A stretch of 64,000 bases of DNA, taken from positions 1-64,000 of the forward strand of contig NZ_JAAOIW010000003.1 of the NCBI RefSeq assembly GCF_011440305.1, read 5' to 3'. Shown piece by piece: positions 62,862 through 64,000 of the stretch; positions within the stretch are counted from its first letter, which is position 1, and each line of letters begins with the position of its first letter. The position numbers and the translations under genes were made by a program. The stretch is from Paenibacillus agricola. Its GTDB lineage: Bacteria; Bacillota; Bacilli; Paenibacillales; NBRC-103111. The notes under the pieces were generated by a model. The model had not been told where the DNA came from, searched no databases, and saw nothing but the letters and a program-made list of their open reading frames with translations.

Positions 62862-63896
62862 TCAGGTTCTTTTAAACATGGATACTTCGCTCGGCACAGG
62901 GAATATCTCATCGATCTGCTTCAGCGTCGATGCATCCAGCTCAATTTCAACAGCACGCAGTGTATCCTGCAGCTCTTCCACGCTGCTAGGACCTATTATA
63001 GGGCTGGATATAGCAGGCTGGGCAAGCAGCCAGGCCAGCGATACATGAGCCTCCTTCTCACCGAGCTCACGGCAAAGGCAGCTGAACTGCTCCATTTGCG
63101 ACCGATGTGTTGCCAACAGCATTTCAGCGTCATCGGTAAGCTTACGGGTAATCGGGCGCATAACATCCAGGGCAAGCAAGCCTCTGGCCAGCGGACTAAA
63201 GATCGTAACGCCGATGCCCAGTTCCTTCGCGGTCGGAAGCACATCCAGCTCAGGGAGGCGATTGAGCAGGTTATATCCGTGCTGCTCCGAAATAAGTCCC
63301 ATAAAATGTCGTTCTTTAGCTGCCGCTTGCGCTTTCATCAAATCTCTGCCGGCAAAATTGGAAGACCCGATATAGTCTACCTTCCCTTGGCGCACCAAGC
63401 CCTCGAAAGCCTCCCATAGTTCCTCCCACAGCACATGTCGATCCACGTGATGCATTTGGTAAAGCTCAATATGATCGGTTTGCAATCTTTTAAGTGAGGC
63501 TTCGAAATGTCGGCGAATTTTATACAAGGACAAGCCTTGCGCTTTATTCGGGCCGTCGATCTCATCCTCTTCAAATACCCGCCCTACTTTCGTAGCCAGC
63601 ACTACTTTCTCACGGCGGTTGCCGCCTTGGGCAAACCAGCGGCCGATAATTTCCTCAGTTGCTCCCCGATGTCCAATCGTTTCACCGCGAAGTCTTACGC
63701 CGCCATAAACATTGGCGGTATCGAAGAAATTAATACCCGCATCCAGCGCGGCGTCCATAATTCTGAACGCTTCCTTCTCACCGATGCTGGCGTATTCCCT
63801 TTCTTTGGTTACCAAGCCTTCTACACCAAATGCTGCCGTACCCAAGCACAGCTTACTTACCTTCAAGCCTGAACGCCCCAAATAACCATATTTCAT
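62862..63896 (-). CDS. Aldo/keto reductase (tandem copy 2)
   Basis: 344 residues, near-duplicate of 61799-62806. Differences concentrate in two short insertions: VEGLVTKE instead of GMGSKE near residue 25, and RLRGETIGHRGATEE instead of GHRGEAEE near 70, which lie by the active-site mouth in AKRs. Tetrad residues (FDTANVYGG, LATKVGR, LYQMHHVD) are kept. The upstream regions of both copies also share AGTTTC and AAACTTACTTCGT stretches, supporting a tandem duplication including the leader. Confidence 0.9.
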   Translation of the reverse strand: MKYGYLGRSGLKVSKLCLGTAAFGVEGLVTKEREYASIGEKEAFRIMDAALDAGINFFDTANVYGGVRLRGETIGHRGATEEIIGRWFAQGGNRREKVVLATKVGRVFEEDEIDGPNKAQGLSLYKIRRHFEASLKRLQTDHIELYQMHHVDRHVLWEELWEAFEGLVRQGKVDYIGSSNFAGRDLMKAQAAAKERHFMGLISEQHGYNLLNRLPELDVLPTAKELGIGVTIFSPLARGLLALDVMRPITRKLTDDAEMLLATHRSQMEQFSCLCRELGEKEAHVSLAWLLAQPAISSPIIGPSSVEELQDTLRAVEIELDASTLKQIDEIFPVPSEVSMFKRT

Positions 63897-64000
63897 CCTT
63901 ATCTCTCCCCTCTAGTTTCACAAAAAACTTACTTCGTAAGCAACTACATTAGCTATGCTGTAATTTGATCTTTGCTTTCGATACTGCTTTCATCTAGTTC

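Noticed and set aside
62862-63000. Operon end evidence such as a tRNA or att site near the right edge
   Set aside because: No tRNA fold, direct repeats or integrase found; only the AKR duplication.

Overview
The window looks like chromosomal DNA of a spore-forming, low-to-mid GC Bacillota, most likely a Paenibacillus or close relative. Evidence: a BclA-type collagen-like exosporium protein, a YyaC spore protease, strong AGGAGG-type ribosome binding sites with frequent TTG/GTG starts, LplABC-type sugar transporters next to YesMN-like regulators, and a DUF5696/NHL-Yip1 sugar-transport cluster. Naming the genus is inference; no rRNA, tRNA, phage, IS or CRISPR was seen.

Layout. (1) 1-3.2 kb: the 3' part of a very long collagen-like gene (about 300 G-X-Q triplets plus a C-terminal globular domain). 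(2) 3.3-8.5 kb: a glycan cassette (two GT2 glycosyltransferases, a NeuD-like acyltransferase, a DegT-type aminotransferase) probably decorating that protein, preceded by a 650-bp scar that appears to be a collapsed second copy of the whole cassette. (3) 8.8-10.4 kb: ArsR-like regulator with a palindromic site, DUF2325 protein, a decayed LLM monooxygenase. (4) 10.4-34.9 kb: flavin/sulfur region: nfrA and a flavoprotein on the plus strand; on the minus strand four NtaA/SnaA-type LLM monooxygenases and an SsuD-like monooxygenase followed by an aldo/keto reductase and a complete carbohydrate ABC system (ATPase, two solute-binding proteins, four permeases, NHL-Yip1 protein, DUF5696 protein). (5) 35.0-37.0 kb: queC-queD-queE behind a preQ1-I riboswitch. 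(6) 37.2-57.7 kb: Gfo/Idh oxidoreductase, then two LplABC-type transporters with GH97, GH31 and GH95 enzymes, a YesM/YesN two-component pair and a membrane-bound AraC regulator. (7) 58-63.9 kb: yyaC, an unassigned glycosidase-like protein, a DUF4432/mutarotase-like protein and two tandem aldo/keto reductases.

How it fits together. Four transcription units of region 4 (nfrA; ssuD-like operon; LLM 30342-31679; LLM pair 32038-34831) begin with the same kind of leader: a sigma-A-like promoter, an ATAGGAWTAR box about 16-21 nt after the -10, a 4-bp mini-hairpin with an A-rich tetraloop (CCGG/CCGG in three leaders, CCAG/CTGG in the fourth), then an intrinsic terminator in front of the gene. In three of the four the terminator's 5' arm reuses the second half of the mini-hairpin. 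This looks like an attenuation-controlled regulon for flavin-dependent C-S bond cleavage, and I do not recognise the element as a known riboswitch or T-box. Its largest member couples an SsuD-like oxygenase and an aldo/keto reductase to a carbohydrate importer, recalling sulfoquinovose monooxygenase pathways; I infer uptake and oxidative desulfonation of a sulfonated sugar or glycan.

All comparisons are by eye and from memory of family sequences; no search or folding program was run.
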